DNA of 64,000 bases from Pseudomonas paeninsulae. GTDB lineage: Bacteria > Pseudomonadota > Gammaproteobacteria > Pseudomonadales > Pseudomonadaceae. The stretch covers positions 1,848,501 to 1,912,500 of the forward strand of contig NZ_CP141799.1 of NCBI RefSeq assembly GCF_035621475.1. The letters are read 5' to 3'. A program made the translations under genes and the position numbers. Shown here piece after piece: positions 25,602 through 37,555 of the stretch. Each line of letters starts with the position of its first letter. Within the stretch, counting starts at the first letter, position 1. Below the pieces are notes generated by a model. The model was given only the letters and a program-made list of their open reading frames with translations, had not been told where the DNA came from and ran no database searches.

Positions 25602-27584
25602 CTATTGGCCGCGTATCAACAGACGCAGGGCGAAGCGGTTGGGATGGCAGGCCTCGGCGACATCCCGGGGCACGGGCAGCGGTTCATCGTTGAGCCAGGC
25701 GGCAATCAGTTCGCCAGACAGCGGTGCGGTGATCAGCCCGCGCGAACCGTGGCCGCTGTTGATATACAAGCCGTCGAGCCAAGGGCAGGGGGTGTCCGGA
25801 ACCTGGCGGGCATCCTTGGTCAGCACCGCGTAGGCCTGGAGAAAGGCTGGGCGATCCGCCAGGGGGCCGACGATGGGCAGGTAGTCCGGGCTGGTGCAGC
25901 GAAAGGCGGCGCGGCCTTCGAGTTGTGCCGGGTCGAGCTGGGTGCTGTGCAGGCGTTCGGCCAGGTCGCTCGATATTTCCTCGAGTAGTGCCAGATTGTC
26001 TGCATGATCGGCGCTGTTGAGCGTCAGGTCGTCGCTTTTGAAGTCGAAACTTGCGCCCAGGGTGTGTTCGCCGAGGCGTGCGGGCGCGATATAACCCGAT
26101 GCGCATACCACGCTGCGCAGTGCCGTGCTCTGTGCGGTGGCCAGTACTCGGCTGATCTGCCCGCGAATACGCTTGAGCGGCAGTTCGGCGCTGTAGGGGA
26201 AGCGCTTGATCTCGGCGGCGCCGGCCAGCACCACCACGGCTGCACTGGCCAGCAACTGTTCGCCGTTCCAGGCTTGCCAGGTTTGTCCATCACGACGTAA
26301 CTCCAGCGCCTCCTGGTGCAGTTGCAGGCGAATATTCGGCTGCTCGGCGAGCAGCCGGCACAGCGCTGGCGGGTGAACCCAGCCGGCTTGCGGGTAGAAC
26401 AAGCCGCCGGCCGGGAGCTGGATGCCGGCCTTGGCTTCGGCGCTGGCCTGGTCGAGGTTGACCAGCAGATCGCTGGGGAAGGCCGCCGCCAGTTGCGCCT
26501 GGCGTTGCGCCTCCTTGCTGTCGAGGGCCAGTTGCAGTACCCCGCAGTTGTCCCAGTCGCGACCTTTGTGCAGCTGCTCGAGCAGGCGGCGGGTGTAGCC
26601 GAAGCCACTGACGATCAGCCGCGACAGCGCCGTGCCATGGGCTGACAGCTTGAGGTAGAGCACGCCTTGCGGGTTGCCCGAGGCTTCCTCGGCGATGTTG
26701 GCGTGGCGTTCCAGTAGGGTCACCTGCCAGCCGCGTATGGCCAGGCTGGCGGCAGTGGCGCAGCCGGCCATTCCCGCCCCGATAACCAGGGCCTGGCGTG
26801 CGCTGGTGCGCTGCGCCGGCCGGGCGAACCAGGGTTTGCTGGCGCCCACGGCGGTGCCGACGAACTGGCCCTTGAGTACTTCCCACTTGCTGCCCAGGCC
26901 CGGCACGCGCTGCATCTTGAAGCCGGCGTCATTCAGGCGGCGGCGCACGTAGCCGGTGCTGGTGAAGGTGCCGATGCTGGCGCCGGGTGCGCTCAGCCTG
27001 GCCAGTTCGACGAACAGCTCGGGGGTCCACATCTGCGGATTTTTCGCCGGGGCGAAGCCGTCGAGAAACCAGGCGTCGATCCGCGCGTCGAGTTGCGGCA
27101 GCAGCTCCAGGGCATCGCCGATCAGCAGGGTCAGAATGATCCGTCCGCCGGCGAAAATCAGGCGCTGAAAGCCCGGATGCAGGGCGACGTACTGGCCGAG
27201 CAATTCGTGCGCAAAGGGCGCCAGCTCTGGCCACAAGGCCAGCGCGCGCTGCAGGTCGCTGTGGGTGAGCGGGTATTTCTCCACGCTGACGAAGTGCAGC
27301 CGTGCGCCAGCGGGCGCCAGCTGCTCGAACAACTGCCAGGCGCAGAGAAAATTCAGCCCGGTGCCGAAGCCGGTTTCGCCTATTGCCAGTTGTTCGCCCT
27401 CGCCCAGGGCACTGTAACGCGCCGGCAGATCGTTGTTGGCGAGAAACACATGGCGGGTTTCGGCCAGGCCATTCTGATTGGAAAAATAGACATCGCCGAA
27501 TAGCCGCGATAACGGCTGCCCCTCGGCGTCCCAGTCGAGCTGCGCGGGTTGGGTGGCGGGTAGGTCGAGCGGGGTGTCGGGCAT
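25602..27584 (-). CDS. mnmC: tRNA wobble-uridine modification enzyme MnmC
   Basis: A 660-residue bifunctional enzyme that finishes the mnm5s2U34 modification of tRNAs. The N-terminal methyltransferase domain (about 1-235) has GETGFGTGLNFLCAWQLFEQ and AWFLDGFAPAKNPQMW. The C-terminal FAD-dependent oxidase domain has VIGAGMAGCATAASLAIRGWQV (about 265-287) and ends SGHGSRGLITAPLSGELIAAWL. The oxidase removes the carboxymethyl group from cmnm5U, then the methylase restores mnm5U. It is full length compared with E. coli MnmC (668). It is divergent from the polyphosphate gene. Confidence 0.96.
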   Translation of the reverse strand: MPDTPLDLPATQPAQLDWDAEGQPLSRLFGDVYFSNQNGLAETRHVFLANNDLPARYSALGEGEQLAIGETGFGTGLNFLCAWQLFEQLAPAGARLHFVSVEKYPLTHSDLQRALALWPELAPFAHELLGQYVALHPGFQRLIFAGGRIILTLLIGDALELLPQLDARIDAWFLDGFAPAKNPQMWTPELFVELARLSAPGASIGTFTSTGYVRRRLNDAGFKMQRVPGLGSKWEVLKGQFVGTAVGASKPWFARPAQRTSARQALVIGAGMAGCATAASLAIRGWQVTLLERHANIAEEASGNPQGVLYLKLSAHGTALSRLIVSGFGYTRRLLEQLHKGRDWDNCGVLQLALDSKEAQRQAQLAAAFPSDLLVNLDQASAEAKAGIQLPAGGLFYPQAGWVHPPALCRLLAEQPNIRLQLHQEALELRRDGQTWQAWNGEQLLASAAVVVLAGAAEIKRFPYSAELPLKRIRGQISRVLATAQSTALRSVVCASGYIAPARLGEHTLGASFDFKSDDLTLNSADHADNLALLEEISSDLAERLHSTQLDPAQLEGRAAFRCTSPDYLPIVGPLADRPAFLQAYAVLTKDARQVPDTPCPWLDGLYINSGHGSRGLITAPLSGELIAAWLNDEPLPVPRDVAEACHPNRFALRLLIRGQ

Positions 27585-27783
27585 GGCAAGGGCACCAGAT
27601 TGGGCAGGCGGGCATTCTAGCGCGGTTGCCCAAGCACTTCAGGGTGCGCCGCGGCTTTTGGCGCAGGGCCGAGCCGGCGCGTTGCTCTGTTGGCGCGGTC
27701 CGATCGGCCGGGCACCCGCATATGCTTCACCTAATCGCTCGCGCGATCCGCTAGGCTCTGCTGATCAGATCAGGGAGCTAGTC

Positions 27784-29271
27784 ATGTTCGAGTCCGCCGA
27801 GATTGGTCACGCCATCGATAAAGCCACCTTCGATGCCGTCGTGCCGGAGTTGCGTGAGGCATTGCTGGAAGCACAGTACGAGTTGAAGGATCAGGGGCGG
27901 TTTCCGGTGATCATCCTGCTCTGCGGTATCGAGGGGGCTGGCAAGGGTGAGACGGTCAAGCTGCTCAACGAGTGGATGGACCCGCGTCTGATCCAGGTCA
28001 GTACCTTTGATCAACAGACTGACGAGGAGTTGGCCCGGCCGCCGGCCTGGCGCTATTGGCGACAGTTACCGCCCAAGGGCCACATGGGAGTGTTCTTCGG
28101 CAACTGGTACAGCCAGATGCTGCAGGGGCGGGTGCAAGGACATTTCAAGAATGCCGTGCTGGACCAGGCGATTGATGCGGCCTCGGCCCTGGAGCGCATG
28201 CTCTGTGACGAGGGCGCGTTGATCTTCAAGTTCTGGTTTCATCTGTCCAAGAAACAGATGAAGGCGCGCCTCAAATCGTTGCAGGACGACCCCTTGCACA
28301 GTTGGCGCATCAGCCCGCTGGATTGGCAGTCGTCGAAGACCTATGACAAGTATGTGCGGGTCGGCGAACGGGTGCTACGCCGCACCAGTCGTGACTATGC
28401 GCCCTGGTATGTGGTCGAAGGCGTGGACGAGTATTACCGCAGCCTGACGGTCGGGCGAATTCTCCTCGATGGCTTGCAAGCGGCGCTCAAAGCCAGAAGC
28501 CAGTCGCAGCTTCAGCCCCATGCGGCGCCGCTGACGTCCAGCCTGGATGATCTGAGCGTGCTCGACAGCCTGGATATGAGCCAGGCGCTGGACAAGAGTG
28601 ACTACAACGAGCAACTGGTCACCGAGCAGGCGCGGCTGTCGGGTTTGCTGCGCGACAAACGCATGCGCAAGCATGCCCTGGTGGCGGTGTTCGAGGGTAA
28701 CGATGCCGCCGGCAAGGGCGGCGCGATTCGCCGAGTGACGGCGGCGCTCGATCCGCGTCTGTACCGCATCGTGCAGGTCGCGGCGCCGACCGACGAGGAG
28801 AGCGCGCAGCCCTACCTGTGGCGTTTCTGGCGGCAAATCCCGGCGCGCGGCAAGTTCACCATGTTCGATCGTTCCTGGTACGGCCGGGTGCTGGTGGAGC
28901 GGGTCGAAGGTTTTTGCAGTCCCGCTGACTGGCTGCGCGCCTATGGCGAGATCAACGACTTCGAGGAGCAGCTGACTGACGCCGGCGTGGTGCTGGTCAA
29001 ATTCTGGCTGGCGATCGACCAGAAAACCCAGTTGCAGCGCTTCAACGAGCGAGAACAGACCCCCTTCAAACGCTTCAAGATCACCGCGGACGACTGGCGC
29101 AATCGCGAGAAGTGGCCGCAGTACCGCGATGCCGTGGGCGATATGGTCGACCGTACCAGTACTGAGATCGCGCCCTGGACATTGGTCGAGGCCAACGACA
29201 AGCGCTTCGCTCGGGTCAAGGTGCTGCGCACTATCAATGAGGCGCTGGAGGCCGCGTTCGCCAAGGATTGA
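27784..29271 (+). CDS. pap: Polyphosphate:AMP phosphotransferase (class II PPK2)
   Basis: A 495-residue protein with two fused PPK2 domains (about 15-235 and 275-490) that uses polyphosphate to convert AMP to ADP. Each domain has a P-loop: GIEGAGKGE around Lys54 and GNDAAGKGG around Lys311. The second domain keeps the Walker-B-like FDRSWYGRVLVERVEGF; the first has FFGNWYSQMLQGRVQGH, in which the acidic/arginine pair is lost. The C-terminal domain is thus the likely catalyst, as described for the Pseudomonas relative. I chose the start at 27784 because the upstream in-frame extension is unlike the family. Confidence 0.92.
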   Translation: MFESAEIGHAIDKATFDAVVPELREALLEAQYELKDQGRFPVIILLCGIEGAGKGETVKLLNEWMDPRLIQVSTFDQQTDEELARPPAWRYWRQLPPKGHMGVFFGNWYSQMLQGRVQGHFKNAVLDQAIDAASALERMLCDEGALIFKFWFHLSKKQMKARLKSLQDDPLHSWRISPLDWQSSKTYDKYVRVGERVLRRTSRDYAPWYVVEGVDEYYRSLTVGRILLDGLQAALKARSQSQLQPHAAPLTSSLDDLSVLDSLDMSQALDKSDYNEQLVTEQARLSGLLRDKRMRKHALVAVFEGNDAAGKGGAIRRVTAALDPRLYRIVQVAAPTDEESAQPYLWRFWRQIPARGKFTMFDRSWYGRVLVERVEGFCSPADWLRAYGEINDFEEQLTDAGVVLVKFWLAIDQKTQLQRFNEREQTPFKRFKITADDWRNREKWPQYRDAVGDMVDRTSTEIAPWTLVEANDKRFARVKVLRTINEALEAAFAKD

Positions 29272-29417
29272 TGGCATCCGCCGAAGCGGCGTAACGTGGC
29301 GTGCACCCGGCTAGGCAACGATGGTCGCGCATATGACTGGTGAATGATCCTCGCAGGCTGAGATTGTTCAGCCTTATTCTCGCCGTATATCCAACGTCAA
29401 CAATAATGAGGTGCATC

Positions 29418-30602
<1,185 letters not shown>

Positions 30603-30632
30603 GGCGCGGTCTTTTCAGCAGGGCTTAGCCAC

Positions 30633-30667
30633 AAAAAAACCGCGTCGTTGCAGACGCGGTTTTTTTG
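30633..30667 (+). terminator. Rho-independent terminator of the thiolase gene
   Basis: ACCGCGTC/GACGCGGT stem with a 6-base loop, preceded by A7 and followed by T6, 31 bases after the thiolase stop. The A and T tracts make it potentially bidirectional. Confidence 0.92.
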
Positions 30668-30826
30668 CTTCAACGCGCGCTTGCGGAGAAGGCAGCCTTG
30701 ACTCTGGGGAAGACATAGTCGCAATCCCTGAGACGTAGATCCGGGGATTGCGGTGTTTGGCGACTGCCACGGGACCTGCCGCCCAGCCTGTCACTCTGGT
30801 CTTTCCGGCAATAATGCGCAGAACCT

Positions 30827-30857
30827 AAAAGCCCCGCTGAGAGAGTCGGGGCTTTTT
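30827..30857 (-). terminator. Terminator of the gspCD operon
   Basis: AAAAGCCCCG/CGGGGCTTTT, 10-base arms with a 10-base loop, 15 bases beyond the gspD stop. On the minus strand the stem ends in a T run, so it ends gspC-gspD transcription. Confidence 0.88.
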
Positions 30858-30871
30858 CATGTACGCAGACT

Positions 30872-32821
30872 TTACTCGCGCACGTCGATGGCCGGCGTAT
30901 TGTCACGATCGAACAGTTTTTTGGGGTCGCGTGGCAGGATGCCCGGGCGGTAATCGTTGCTCACATCGCCGAGCACCCGGATATCGCTGTACTTCTTGCC
31001 CGATAGTGCGGCCAGGCCTGCGGCATCGCGGATCACGGTCGGGCGCAGGAACACCATGAGGTTGCGTTTGATGTGAGTGTCCTTGGACGAGCGGAACAAA
31101 CGGCCGAGCAGGGGGATATCGCCAAGTAGCGGCACTTTCGAAACGGTCTGAGTCACATCGTCCTGAATCAGTCCGCCCAGCACAATGACCTGGCCATCTT
31201 CGGCGAGGATAGTGCTCTTGATCGAGCGCTTGTTGGTGATCAGGTCCACCGCATTGACCCCCTGGGTAGTCGGGGCAATGGAGGAGATTTCCTGTTCGAT
31301 TTCCAGGCGCAAGCTGGCGCCTTCGTTGATATGCGGGGTGACTTTCAGGGTCACGCCGATGTCCTGGCGCTCGATGGTGGTGAAGGGGTTGTCCGCCCCC
31401 GCGGCGCTGGTGGTGAAGGAACCGGTCTGGAAGGGCACGTTCTGCCCGACCAGAATTTCCGCTTTCTGGTTGTCCAGCGTTAGCAGGCTGGGCGTCGACA
31501 GCAGGTTGCTCTTGGTGTTGGCCGACAACGCGGTGATCAGCACGCCGAAGCTGTCGGTGCCGAGGCCGATGATGGCGCCGTTCGGGAGGCTGTTGAGTAT
31601 CGGGTTGTCGATGTTATTACGTTGATCCTGGGCGGCTTGCAGGACAGTGCCGACCGACAGACCGGTGTTGCTGAAGTTCACCCCGCCTAGGCCGCCTGTG
31701 CTACCGCGGGCATCCACCGCCCACTGCACGCCGAGGGCATCGCTGATGTCACCGGAAACTTCGACGATGGCCGCTTCCACCATCACCTGAGCGCGCGGCA
31801 CATCGAGCTGGCGGACGATGTTTTCGAGGGTCGCCACCAGATCCGGATCAGCCAGTAATACCAGGGCGTTGAGGCTTTCGTCGGCGCGAATCAGGATGTT
31901 CTGCGGTCTTCCGGTGGATTCTCCGTCGCTCTGGGTTTTCAGCCCTTCGGAGATATCGCCGAGGGTTTCCGCAAGAGCCTTGGCGTCGTTATGGCGCAGG
32001 AGAATCACCCGGGTATTGGCTGAGCGACTGGTCGGGCTGTCCAGCGATTGCGCCAACGCTACCAGCTTGGCGCGCGCCGCCGGTGGGCCAAGGATGATCA
32101 GGCGGTTGGTGCGCGCGTCGGCGATTACCTGGATACCGGCCGAGCCTTTCCCCTGGCCACGCTCCAGGGTTTTATTGAGCAGTTCGGCGGCATCCATGAC
32201 CCAGGCATGCTGAAGGTCGAGCACGCTGTAATCGCGATCACCTTTCTGGTCGAGCTGACTCAGCAAGTCTTCGATGCGCGCGATATTGGCGCTGCGATCA
32301 CTGATGATGATCGCGTTGGCCGAGGTGACTGCGGCCAGGTGGCCGTATTGAGGCACCAGGGGGCGAAGCAAGGGAATGAGTTCGGTTGCTGAAGTGTGCT
32401 GCACTTGAATCAGGCGAGTTTCCAGGAGATCCGGGGCGGGGCGGCCTTGTCCCGCATCGGCCTTGGCCTCGGCGTTGGGCACGATACGCGCCTGCTCGCC
32501 CTGGGTGATGACGCTGAAACCGTGGGTGGCCATCACCGAGAGGAATAGTTGATAGATTTCGCTCAGGGTCAGCGGCGTGCTCGATACCACGCTGACCTGG
32601 CCTTTGACCCGCGGATCGACGATGAAGGTTTCCCCGGTGATCTGCGCGATCTGCTCGATGAACTCGCGGATATCGGCGCCCTTCAGGTTGATGGTCCAGC
32701 TTTCTTCCTGTTGGTTGGCGCTGGGTGTTGCCGGGCTAATGGCCGCATTCAGGGGCAAAGAGCTGAACGCCAAGCCGGCGGCAAGCAGGGCGCAGGTGAG
32801 GCGCGAGAAGATCGGAGTCAT
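30872..32821 (-). CDS. gspD: Type II secretion outer-membrane secretin GspD (XcpQ)
   Basis: A 649-residue secretin that forms the outer-membrane channel for folded exoproteins. The signal peptide is residues 1-27 (ALLAAGLAFSSLPLNAAIS). It is followed by the N0 domain (INLKGADIREFIEQIAQITGETFIVDP), the N1-N3 ring domains (about 110-365) and the secretin core (VPFQTGSFTT, VPLLGDIPLLGRLFRS near 600). The start at 32821, four bases after the gspC stop, is the only methionine that gives a signal peptide. It is co-transcribed with gspC, divergent from gspE-M, the layout known for Pseudomonas Xcp. Confidence 0.96.
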   Translation of the reverse strand: MTPIFSRLTCALLAAGLAFSSLPLNAAISPATPSANQQEESWTINLKGADIREFIEQIAQITGETFIVDPRVKGQVSVVSSTPLTLSEIYQLFLSVMATHGFSVITQGEQARIVPNAEAKADAGQGRPAPDLLETRLIQVQHTSATELIPLLRPLVPQYGHLAAVTSANAIIISDRSANIARIEDLLSQLDQKGDRDYSVLDLQHAWVMDAAELLNKTLERGQGKGSAGIQVIADARTNRLIILGPPAARAKLVALAQSLDSPTSRSANTRVILLRHNDAKALAETLGDISEGLKTQSDGESTGRPQNILIRADESLNALVLLADPDLVATLENIVRQLDVPRAQVMVEAAIVEVSGDISDALGVQWAVDARGSTGGLGGVNFSNTGLSVGTVLQAAQDQRNNIDNPILNSLPNGAIIGLGTDSFGVLITALSANTKSNLLSTPSLLTLDNQKAEILVGQNVPFQTGSFTTSAAGADNPFTTIERQDIGVTLKVTPHINEGASLRLEIEQEISSIAPTTQGVNAVDLITNKRSIKSTILAEDGQVIVLGGLIQDDVTQTVSKVPLLGDIPLLGRLFRSSKDTHIKRNLMVFLRPTVIRDAAGLAALSGKKYSDIRVLGDVSNDYRPGILPRDPKKLFDRDNTPAIDVRE

Positions 32822-32825
32822 CGGT

Positions 32826-33458
32826 TCAGTTGCTTTCCGTAGTCTGGTCGGTGGGGGGGGCGTCCGCTGGCAAGGTACCGGCAGCTTCCATCTGCTGGCG
32901 CAGGGCGTCCATGCGTTCGCGCAGTTGCTCGAGGTTGCCGGCTTCCAGTTGGTCGAGTTGATCCTGCGCATCAGTCGCGGCTGCGTCTGGCGCGTAAACC
33001 ATACCCTGATCACTGGAGCGATTGTGTGGAAACGCCAGGCTTTCGAGGCGGCCATTGCGCAGCAACTCTACGCGATCGGTGTGGACCGCATGCAGGCTTA
33101 CGCCGCCAATCACTTCACTGTCTATGCCGTAGCGCTGTGCCTGGTTGCCATCCAGGCGAATGATCGCACTGGAGCGCTTGGGGTCGGCATGTACGAAGCT
33201 GCCGAGCAGTGTCAGGCGCATGGTAGTGGCGGGTGGTGGCGCCTCACTGCTCTGGCTGCTGCCGAATAACTGCTCCAGCCCTTGGCCGGAGGCAGGGGGC
33301 AGCAGGCTAGCCGTATTCGGTGTGCCGAGCACAGCCGGAGCCCTCAGCAGGCGCAGCCACTCGGCGGTTTGCCAGGCCAGGCTAATGCTCATGGCCAAGA
33401 CGACCACAACGCCAACCAGAGTAGTTGCGTGCAGTTGCATCCAGCGTCGAGTAGCCAT
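32826..33458 (-). CDS. gspC: Type II secretion protein GspC (XcpP)
   Basis: A 210-residue inner-membrane protein linking the secretin to the inner-membrane platform and contributing to substrate choice. There is one transmembrane helix (about 10-30), then the homology region (TTMRLTLLGSFVHADPKRSSAIIRLDG), then a C-terminal coiled coil (LDQLEAGNLEQLRERMDALRQQME) in place of the PDZ domain found in many GspC proteins. The coiled-coil form is typical of Pseudomonas XcpP. I favour ATG 33458 over a TTG three codons upstream. Confidence 0.92.
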   Translation of the reverse strand: MATRRWMQLHATTLVGVVVVLAMSISLAWQTAEWLRLLRAPAVLGTPNTASLLPPASGQGLEQLFGSSQSSEAPPPATTMRLTLLGSFVHADPKRSSAIIRLDGNQAQRYGIDSEVIGGVSLHAVHTDRVELLRNGRLESLAFPHNRSSDQGMVYAPDAAATDAQDQLDQLEAGNLEQLRERMDALRQQMEAAGTLPADAPPTDQTTESN

Positions 33459-33783
33459 AAGAGGCAAAAGCGTTACTCCAGAAATTTATTGTTATGTGGC
33501 GCGATCCGCGCGCCGATCATAGACAGTTGACGAGCATTTGACAGCCCCCTGTCAGGGTGGTGTGTCATGTTCGGCGATGTGCTAAAGATAGCGCAGAGTT
33601 TGAGACAATATCGAATGCCGTCGGACAGCGCTCGCAGTAGGCGGGAGTTGTTTTCACCAGCGCTTAGTTTTCCCGCTCCAGTGCGGGAAGTTCATAACCA
33701 CCAATCGGCGCAACCGCAGACGTACAACGGTCATAATCAGTCGTGATACGCCGGCCAGGTCACCGTTTCAAGGCTTATCCAGG
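33459..33783. promoter_or_regulatory. Divergent control region of the secretion locus
   Basis: 325 gene-free bases between gspC and gspE, expected to carry both promoters. Visible elements: a 6+6 inverted repeat TGACAG/CTGTCA (33539-33554) overlapping a TTGACA, and a 7-bp hairpin TTCCCGC/GCGGGAA (33670-33689). I looked for a CT-N12-AG quorum-sensing box and found none I trust. Confidence 0.5.
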
Positions 33784-35271
<1,488 letters not shown>

Positions 35272-35283
35272 TTTAGGACAGAC

Positions 35284-36501
35284 ATGGCCGCATTCGAATA
35301 CCTCGCCCTCGATGGCAATGGTCGCCAGCACAAAGGTGTACTGGAGGCCGACAGTGCCCGCCAGGTACGGCAAATTCTGCGCGAGCGGCAGTTGGCGCCG
35401 CTGGAGGTCGAGGCCACCCGCACCCGGGAGCAAGCCCGTGGCGGCGGGCACTTCAGTCTGGTGCGTGGGCTGTCGGCGCGCGATCTGGCCTTGCTCACTC
35501 GCCAGCTGGCGACGCTGATCCAGGCTGCGCTTCCGGTCGAGGAAGCGCTGCGTGCGGCAGCGGCCCAGGCCCGCATACCGCGGATCCAGAGCATGCTGCT
35601 GGTAGTGCGTGCACGAGTCCTGGAAGGCCACGGTCTGGCCAGCAGTCTGACGGAATTCCCCGCGGCCTTCCCCGAGCTGTACCGCTCTACCGTGGCGGCC
35701 GGCGAGCATGCAGGGCACCTCGGTCCGGTACTGGAGCAGCTGGCCGATTACACCGAGCAGCGTCAGCAGTCGCGGCAGAAGATTCAGCTGGCGCTGCTTT
35801 ATCCGTTGATCCTGATGTGCACCTCGCTGCTGATCGTTGGTTTTCTGCTTGGCTATGTGGTGCCGGATATCGTGCGGGTGTTCGTCGACTCTGGGCAAAC
35901 CCTGCCGGCGCTGACTCGCGGGTTGATCGTGGCCAGTGAATGGGTCAAGGGCTGGGGCTGGCTGGCGTTGATCCTGGCACTGCTGGGCTTTTTCGCCCTG
36001 CGCTGGGCGTTGCACGATGAGGCGCTGAAGCTGCGTTGGCATGGGTTTCTGCTGCACGTGCCGTTGCTCGGTGGCTTGATTCGAGCCACTGATTGCGCCC
36101 GTTTTGCCTCGACCCTGGCGATTCTCACTCGCAGCGGCGTGCCGCTGGTGGAGGCGCTGGGTATCGGCGCGGAAGTGATAGTCAACCGGGTGATTCGGCA
36201 GCAGGTGGTGGTCGCCGCGCAAAAAGTCCGCGAAGGCGGTAGCCTGACCCGCGCCCTGGAAGCCAGTGGGCAGTTCCCGCCGATGATGCTGCACATGATC
36301 GCCAGCGGCGAGCGCTCCGGCGAGCTGGATCAGATGCTCGCGCGCACGGCGCGCAATCAGGAAAACGACCTGAGCGCTCAGGTGGCGTTGCTGGTTGGGC
36401 TATTCGAGCCTTTTATGTTGGTGTTTATGGGCGCAGTGGTGCTGGTCATAGTACTGGCCATCCTGCTGCCGATTCTGTCTCTCAATCAGTTGGTGGGGTA
36501 A
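35284..36501 (+). CDS. gspF: Type II secretion inner-membrane platform protein GspF (XcpS)
   Basis: A 405-residue polytopic membrane protein that bridges the ATPase and the pseudopilus. It has two repeats of the T2SF cytoplasmic fold (about 70-195 and 270-395), RGLSARDLALLTRQLATL and RATDCARFASTLAILTRSGVPL, each ending in transmembrane segments near 165-190, 220-240 and 375-400. The length is standard. It is placed directly between gspE and gspG. Confidence 0.95.
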   Translation: MAAFEYLALDGNGRQHKGVLEADSARQVRQILRERQLAPLEVEATRTREQARGGGHFSLVRGLSARDLALLTRQLATLIQAALPVEEALRAAAAQARIPRIQSMLLVVRARVLEGHGLASSLTEFPAAFPELYRSTVAAGEHAGHLGPVLEQLADYTEQRQQSRQKIQLALLYPLILMCTSLLIVGFLLGYVVPDIVRVFVDSGQTLPALTRGLIVASEWVKGWGWLALILALLGFFALRWALHDEALKLRWHGFLLHVPLLGGLIRATDCARFASTLAILTRSGVPLVEALGIGAEVIVNRVIRQQVVVAAQKVREGGSLTRALEASGQFPPMMLHMIASGERSGELDQMLARTARNQENDLSAQVALLVGLFEPFMLVFMGAVVLVIVLAILLPILSLNQLVG

Positions 36502-36506
36502 AGCAG

Positions 36507-36983
36507 GTGAATAGGTTGAACAATGCAGCCAAGTCAACCCGGGGCGCTTGGCCGCGGCCTGCCAGGCTTCAGGCAGGTTTTACCCTGATCGAAATCATGG
36601 TGGTGGTGGTGATTCTCGGCATCCTTGCCGCGTTGGTGGTGCCGCAAATCATGAGTCGGCCGGATCAGGCCAAGGTCACGGTCGCCAAGAGCGACATCAA
36701 GGCGGTCTCCGCTGCGCTGGACATGTACAAGCTGGACAATTACGCCTATCCAAGCACCCAGCAGGGTTTGGAGGCGTTGGTGGAGAAGCCATCCGGCAAC
36801 CCACCGGCGAAGAACTGGAGCCGCGACGGCTACCTCAAACGTCTGCCCGTCGATCCATGGGGCAATGTCTACCAATACCTGGCGCCGGGTACCCGAGGTG
36901 CCTTTGACCTCTATTCGCTGGGAGCCGATGGCAAGCAGGGCGGTAGTGACCTGGATGCCGATATCGGTAATTGGGACCTCTGA
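36507..36983 (+). CDS. gspG: Major pseudopilin GspG (XcpT)
   Basis: A 158-residue prepilin, the main subunit of the type II pseudopilus. The leader is unusually long (about 24 residues) and ends in Gly, with cleavage before FTLIEIMVVVVILGILAALVVP; Glu5 of the mature protein is present. The C-terminal calcium-binding region is DPWGNVYQYLAPG and ends GSDLDADIGNWDL, as in GspG. The start is GTG at 36507, with AAGCAG upstream, five bases past the gspF stop. A shorter start would remove only leader residues. Confidence 0.95.
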   Translation: MNRLNNAAKSTRGAWPRPARLQAGFTLIEIMVVVVILGILAALVVPQIMSRPDQAKVTVAKSDIKAVSAALDMYKLDNYAYPSTQQGLEALVEKPSGNPPAKNWSRDGYLKRLPVDPWGNVYQYLAPGTRGAFDLYSLGADGKQGGSDLDADIGNWDL

Positions 36984-37000
36984 TGAGGCTTTACTGAGCT

Positions 37001-37555
37001 ATGTTTGCCGGTCGCAGTGGCGCGTCCAGCCCGGTCCGGGGCTTTACCTTGGTCGAGTTGCTGGTGGTTATCGTGATTGTCGGCAGCCTGATCGGCATGG
37101 CTGTACTCAGCAGCGGCATCGCCGGCCCGGCCCGCGAGTTGCGTAACGAAGCCGAGCGGCTGGCCGGATTGATTGGCGTGTTGGCTGAGGAAGCGGTGCT
37201 GGACAATCGCGAATACGGCTTGCTGTTGCATGCCGAGGGCTATCGGGTGCTGCGTTATGACCCCCTGTCCGCGCGCTGGCAGGAGCTGGATGACAAACCC
37301 TACCGTTTGCCGGCTTGGGCCGAGCTGAGCGTCGAACTCGAAGGCGAGGCGCTGCACTTGCCGCAGCCGGCAACCGAGCCGCGTGGTGCGGCCAATCCCA
37401 CACCTCAATTGCTGCTGCTCTCCAGTGGCGAGCTCAGCCCCTTTCGCTTGCGCTTGAGTGAGCGGCGTAAGGATGGTCTGCGTTTGCTGTTGTCCAGCGA
37501 TGGCTTTCGTTTGCCCAAGGTCGAGGTCGACGGCCAAGCGGGTCGGCCAGGATGA
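37001..37555 (+). CDS. gspH: Minor pseudopilin GspH (XcpU)
   Basis: A 184-residue minor pseudopilin. The leader ends SSPVRG and cleavage precedes FTLVELLVVIVIVGSLIGMAVLS, with Glu5 present. The globular domain (about 45-180) has the GspH signature of EAVLDNREYGLLLHAEGYRVLRY. It forms part of the pseudopilus tip region with GspI, J and K. It starts 17 bases after gspG and overlaps gspI by four bases (ATGA). Confidence 0.93.
   Translation: MFAGRSGASSPVRGFTLVELLVVIVIVGSLIGMAVLSSGIAGPARELRNEAERLAGLIGVLAEEAVLDNREYGLLLHAEGYRVLRYDPLSARWQELDDKPYRLPAWAELSVELEGEALHLPQPATEPRGAANPTPQLLLLSSGELSPFRLRLSERRKDGLRLLLSSDGFRLPKVEVDGQAGRPG

Noticed and set aside
29340..29417. A longer N-terminus for the thiolase
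   Set aside because: The extra 26 residues do not resemble thiolases, and the start at 29418 has a ribosome site and the usual MREVVIVD.
33459..33783. A lux/las-type quorum-sensing box before the secretion genes
   Set aside because: I found no CT-N12-AG dyad of good quality; the expectation came from knowledge of P. aeruginosa and not from this sequence.
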